Assembly: GCA_964432485.1 (NCBI GenBank)
Contig: CAYSNP010000058.1
Coordinates: forward strand, 1-7,849
Direction of reading: 5' to 3'
DNA from: CAYSNP01 sp964432485
Lineage (GTDB): Bacteria; Bacillota; Clostridia; Christensenellales; DTU072
DNA: 7,849 nt
The position numbers and the translations under genes were made by a program. Below, one piece after another: positions 6,001 through 7,849 of this stretch. Position 1 is the stretch's first letter. The number at the start of each line of letters is the position of its first letter. The notes below the pieces were generated by a model. The model saw nothing but the letters and a program-made list of their open reading frames with translations. It searched no databases and was not told the DNA's origin.

Positions 6001-7697
6001 ATAATTACATTATCAGGCGGAAGATAATTGCTGCTGTCTTCTCCTGATATACTAAAAATATATACCGCATAATATCCTTCGCCTCTGGCAAAGGCGATAG
6101 TCTCCATAAGATAATCAGTATAGTAAGTTACGCTTGCCGTCATATTGACTTTATCGGTGCCCACTACGGTAAAGTTATCTTGTACAGGCAAAGTAATGGT
6201 GGCAACATTGTCATATTGCTTGCTGGCAGGAAATTCGGAGGAATCTATTATCTCCAATTGCGCCTTACCTATTGTAAAAGGATATTCCACCCGTCCGATA
6301 ATAATTGGGGCACTATCAATATGCTTAGAAATAGTGACAACAGCCGAATAGCTGCCTGCCTTTATGGGGGGAGTAGGCAGGGTGCCTTGAGTAGGGCTAA
6401 TATAACTTATATTAAAATTGAAATCCTGATAAGCACTTCCGCTGCCTTGTAAAGTAGCTTCGTCAGTAACTATTTTCTGCTCCCCATCATAGGTGAACTC
6501 GGTTATGATAGACCCTTCTACAGGTTCAAAAGTGCCTAGCGTAACGCTAAACTCAAGGCTGGCAGTAGACATAGGGAAGGAGTAGACCACAGAGTTGTCA
6601 ATATCATTGGAATAGCTTGCTCCGGCAGGAGTAATATTGCCGACAATAGTATTAAAGTAATAGCCTTCATTAGCTTTAACTTTTATTTTAACATTTTGCC
6701 CTTCGTAATAAGTGCCTGCGCCACTTACTGTGCCTTTTGATACAGGCGCTATGGTTACATTTTTTACAAAGCGGGCAAAATACATTGCATCATTTAGGTT
6801 GCTGTCAGGTACATATTCAGTATCTGTGCATACAACAGTTTCATCTGCTGTCCTTACTTCATTTAAGAAATCTCCGTCAGGATAAAGGGTAAAGGTAGGG
6901 TCGCCGCTTACAATATCAGCCGATACACTGCCATTGCCGCCCACATAAAGAATATTGCCTCTTGCGTTATGGATATAGCTAAAGTTGTTAGTCAGGTACC
7001 AAGAGCCGCTGCCTCCGCCATTGTTATTCATACCTTCTATACCGTATCCGCTGGCGGTAGTGGTAATGCTGCCTGCAAATACGCAGTTGTTAACTGTACC
7101 TTGATAGTTATTGCCCACTATGCCGCCTACGGGACTGGTGCCTCTTACATCCGCAAAAGAAAGTATGCCTTCAACAGTACCTGCGCATCGGCCTACCGCA
7201 CTTGCTGTATATCTTTGTCCCATAATAATACTATCTTCCGAAATGGTAAAATTGCTCACTTTACCGTTGCTGCCCAAATAGCCGAATATGGCGGTATTAT
7301 CCGAACTCCTATTGATTGCAACGCCCGAAATGGTGTAACCGTTGCCCTCAAAGATACCGTTAAACGGTTTAAAACCGGTATAAGAGCCTATCGGCTTGGC
7401 AAGATATCCGCTCATATCCAAATCATTAATCAAGGAAAAGTATTTATTTTCAAAGGAATTGCCGGCTTCTACCTCGTTGGCAACATAGGTAAGATCTTGC
7501 GGGATAGCAATAATATAAGGAGAAACTGGGGAGCCGCTCCCACCTAAAGAGAAGGATGCTGCCCATTCTGTAGTAGGTAAGTCGGGCTCGTCAGCATAAG
7601 CGTTTTCTATAGAAAATGCAAAAAATAAGACCCAAAATAAGGCAAGCATAGCTATTATTACAATGATAACGCTAGATTTTAATAGTCTTTTAGTCAT
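3093..7697 (-). CDS. Giant membrane-anchored surface protein with GLUG-like region and tandem MBG/YDG/Ig-like modules
   Basis: The gene encodes 1534 residues from the ATG at 7697, chosen because GGAGGG (7702-7707) precedes it by 4 bases and a signal peptide follows at once; a TTG at 7727 would add 10 residues. A basic start (MTKRLLK), a hydrophobic stretch to about 31 and AYA before D36 indicate signal peptidase cleavage. Next come a GLUG-like beta region (about 55-210, including GGIVGNNYQGTVNNC), an InlB-B-type bacterial repeat (about 318-388; GTVSGAGTYYEGQNVKIKV), and about ten Ig-like modules of MBG/YDG type (about 478-1320), such as LTVRANQLQKIYGQSDP and LTIRPNSTQKAYGEQDP. A membrane-proximal beta domain follows (about 1325-1450), then a transmembrane helix (1455-1475) and a basic tail. 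Only six cysteines are present, and there is no LPXTG motif. The likely role is adhesion or a cell-surface stalk, with the modules outside and the tail in the cytoplasm; no ligand can be named. It is a single-gene unit in this window. Confidence 0.9.
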   Translation of the reverse strand: MTKRLLKSSVIIVIIAMLALFWVLFFAFSIENAYADEPDLPTTEWAASFSLGGSGSPVSPYIIAIPQDLTYVANEVEAGNSFENKYFSLINDLDMSGYLAKPIGSYTGFKPFNGIFEGNGYTISGVAINRSSDNTAIFGYLGSNGKVSNFTISEDSIIMGQRYTASAVGRCAGTVEGILSFADVRGTSPVGGIVGNNYQGTVNNCVFAGSITTTASGYGIEGMNNNGGGSGSWYLTNNFSYIHNARGNILYVGGNGSVSADIVSGDPTFTLYPDGDFLNEVRTADETVVCTDTEYVPDSNLNDAMYFARFVKNVTIAPVSKGTVSGAGTYYEGQNVKIKVKANEGYYFNTIVGNITPAGASYSNDIDNSVVYSFPMSTASLEFSVTLGTFEPVEGSIITEFTYDGEQKIVTDEATLQGSGSAYQDFNFNISYISPTQGTLPTPPIKAGSYSAVVTISKHIDSAPIIIGRVEYPFTIGKAQLEIIDSSEFPASKQYDNVATITLPVQDNFTVVGTDKVNMTASVTYYTDYLMETIAFARGEGYYAVYIFSISGEDSSNYLPPDNVIISNASIVCRIALVSIEERFLSKVYNELPPSIQAYSVDSVGVIDIEFIFTHLAGANEGDIGLYSIEVQFKTDIYNPNNDNHTLELEEEYTFEITPMKVTVTFSGYTNLAYTGAEQSITALHGTVYAGIFEAAGITYKMDDAIVPLLNAGDYIAYAYSLNSNYELIGTTTCEFNVSKIDQTDDLCIDQVEDTTYNIQPILLTTTGGDGDGTVTYTLISGKATINEDVLTLYGAGEVKIQATKAESQNYFQITSGIMSFYVSKANLTVFVTNIENYITYNDILELPITYSGFVAGEEAFLIPTGLVKPTIKLADNIYTYNTNVRLNASEIGYPITLSGGASDGYEIIADNSAEPLLFVAKKALTVRANQLQKIYGQSDPVLSYTIDEGTFALSGTLARESGNNVGEYNISPNTLTDTNNPNFIITFYPNIFTITKAGLTIRPNSTQKAYGEQDPSVTYQVVGLVYTDTIQIEIGRAEGESPGFYLYTLADITVSENYSITFNDFGRGLTINKILPVIDVKPVAATIIYGTELTGSTFSGGKVKAVTNEGEMTVTGVYLWDSQESIFPNISDSNVTEYSVRFIPNDEVNYSQVTFDISITILPLEFSVEYEGESELIYSGKPQKQVLASPIGVLAGDNINFSFSYSGDMVNAGIYQVIPAFDNPNYKLAQDSEYEVRIVKKSLNIKLENAEYNDNKVPAPIFNYLGFVEDESESVLNALPKADMPNTAGTYQIAPYGAVADNYQIVYNKGTVIVRQSILYTKEESITAIGSYDADISLEADIIPKSGQGKFNTFEADFKTFKQGRYNLNGLSVKIGYNFSFMRNGNEAQPEQPVTIRILIPDNIAHARSFEVLYYNEAGDIEIVEGATLDGNYLVLVTDQMGDYMIVTNNDYTIFVIIFVIVALFGLFMLLDIGVKARRRRIKVGSEYQKRYNHAYRQAKREKKTAQKLAKAKAREEHARGKQFKYVSRDDIY
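3273..3335 (-). other. C-terminal transmembrane helix of the surface protein
   Basis: Residues 1455-1475 (IFVIIFVIVALFGLFMLLDIG) are almost wholly hydrophobic and are followed at once by KARRRR, a strong positive-inside stop-transfer signal. This places the repeats outside the cell and the last 58 residues in the cytoplasm. Confidence 0.9.
3738..6266 (-). repeat. Tandem array of about ten diverged MBG/YDG/Ig-like protein modules
   Basis: Module boundaries recur as short strand motifs: FTIGKAQLEI, FEITPMKVTV, FNVSKIDQT, FYVSKANLTV, VAKKALTVRA, FTITKAGLTI, LTINKILPVI, ITILPLEFSV and VRIVKKSLNI, spaced about 70-100 residues apart. The two most alike contain QKIYGQSDP and QKAYGEQDP, the MBG signature. 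Repetition is clear at protein level, but the modules are too diverged for me to see matching DNA repeats. One module (about 738-825) looks more like a bacterial Ig domain (TTTGGDGDGTVTYTLISG) than MBG. Confidence 0.8.
6534..6746 (-). other. InlB B-repeat / bacterial-repeat type domain in the surface protein
   Basis: Residues about 318-388 carry the signature GTVSGAGTYYEGQNVKIKV followed by ANEGYYF, then a strand-rich C-half ending LEFSVTL. This matches the bacterial repeat/divergent InlB B-repeat family (PF18998-like), a common spacer in Bacillota surface proteins. Confidence 0.7.
7083..7142 (-). other. GLUG-like motif in the surface protein
   Basis: Protein residues 186-205 read GTSPVGGIVGNNYQGTVNNC. 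This is the Gly-rich GGIVGxN pattern of GLUG motifs, found near IgA-peptidase-type and other surface beta-helix domains. It sits in an N-terminal region (IPQDLTYVAN, then FSLINDLDMSG, then FNGIFEGNGYTISG) that is typical of such beta-helix segments. Confidence 0.7.
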
Positions 7698-7701
7698 TAT
7701 G

Positions 7702-7707
7702 CCCTCC
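7702..7707 (-). promoter_or_regulatory. Ribosome binding site of the surface-protein gene
   Basis: GGAGGG on the minus strand lies 4 bases before the ATG at 7697-7695. It favours this start over the in-frame TTG at 7727, which overlaps no clear site. Confidence 0.8.
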
Positions 7708-7741
7708 GATGTTATCGTCAAAGTCAATCTATGGCGAGATT

Positions 7742-7757
7742 GTGCCTAATATGGCAC
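7742..7757. promoter_or_regulatory. Inverted repeat in the leader, possible operator or 5' hairpin
   Basis: GTGCC (7742-7746) and GGCAC (7753-7757) form a perfect 5-bp inverted repeat around TAATAT. It lies at about +8 to +23 of the predicted transcript, a position where a bound repressor would block transcription. In RNA it could form a small hairpin at the 5' end. I do not recognise the regulator. Confidence 0.45.
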
Positions 7758-7770
7758 GATACTCTTAAAA

Positions 7771-7799
7771 ATTATATCATATAGATATATATATTTCAA
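7771..7799 (-). promoter_or_regulatory. Sigma-A type promoter of the surface-protein gene
   Basis: On the minus strand, TTGAAA (7799-7794) is separated by exactly 17 bases from TATAAT (7776-7771). The -10 is preceded by TGA, making it an extended -10. The predicted transcription start is near 7764, giving a leader of about 67 bases before the ATG at 7697. The spacer is almost pure A/T. Confidence 0.82.
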
Positions 7800-7849
7800 T
7801 AACTAATTTTGATAAAGGCTCAGCTAATCTTTCAATATAAGAATATTTA

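Noticed and set aside
6969..7547. 192-codon open frame on the + strand opposite the surface-protein gene
   Set aside because: It is antisense to a well-supported gene with signal peptide and domain motifs, has no ribosome binding site that I can see, and its composition looks like a mirror of Gly/Asn/Thr-rich coding DNA.
7777..7793. Alternating AT tract as a possible origin or DNA-unwinding element
   Set aside because: It is simply the 17-base spacer of the surface-protein promoter. No DnaA boxes or iterons were seen nearby.
1..7849. CRISPR array, insertion sequence, tRNA or rRNA
   Set aside because: No regularly spaced DNA repeats, transposase, terminal inverted repeats or tRNA-like cloverleaf were seen. 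The gene layout is compact and intact.

Overview
The window looks like chromosomal DNA from a low-to-moderate GC, strictly anaerobic Bacillota-type bacterium, probably an uncultured Clostridia relative. This is inferred from strong GGAGG-type ribosome binding sites, a consensus sigma-A promoter, A/T-flanked terminators, iron-sulfur P-loop ATPases of the kind found in anaerobes, and a very large MBG/GLUG-type surface protein. No species can be named from the sequence alone.

Left part (1-3026, + strand): an operon-like run of four genes. The first is only a C-terminal tail (1-140, frame 3). It resembles the C-terminus of the next gene, so it is probably the partner paralogue of a tandem pair of MinD/ParA-like ATPases with an inserted two-cluster ferredoxin domain (COG1149 type). 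The second gene (118-978) is the complete partner and appears to begin at an ATC codon behind a perfect GGAGGAGG site. Third is a metallo-beta-lactamase-fold hydrolase of the COG1237 type (984-1805). Fourth is an Mrp/NBP35-like ATPase fused to a C-terminal NifX/NifB-like metal-cofactor-binding domain (1824-3026). The gene content recalls the anaerobe-specific 'orange protein' (ORP) gene clusters of Desulfovibrio. The likely theme is assembly, carriage or insertion of an Fe-S or Mo-containing metallocluster. The actual client is unknown, and no nitrogenase gene is visible.

Middle (3027-3092): a short convergent intergenic region holding one A/T-flanked hairpin that can end transcription from both sides.

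Right part (3093-7849, - strand): a single gene for a ~1534-residue secreted, membrane-anchored surface protein. It has a signal peptide, a GLUG-like region, an InlB-type/bacterial repeat, about ten Ig/MBG/YDG-like modules, a membrane-proximal beta domain, one C-terminal transmembrane helix and a 58-residue, very basic cytoplasmic tail. It lacks an LPXTG sortase signal. Its promoter (TTGAAA, 17-bp spacer, extended -10 TGATATAAT) and a 5-bp inverted repeat just downstream of the predicted transcription start lie at the right edge. Nothing links this gene functionally to the metallocluster operon.
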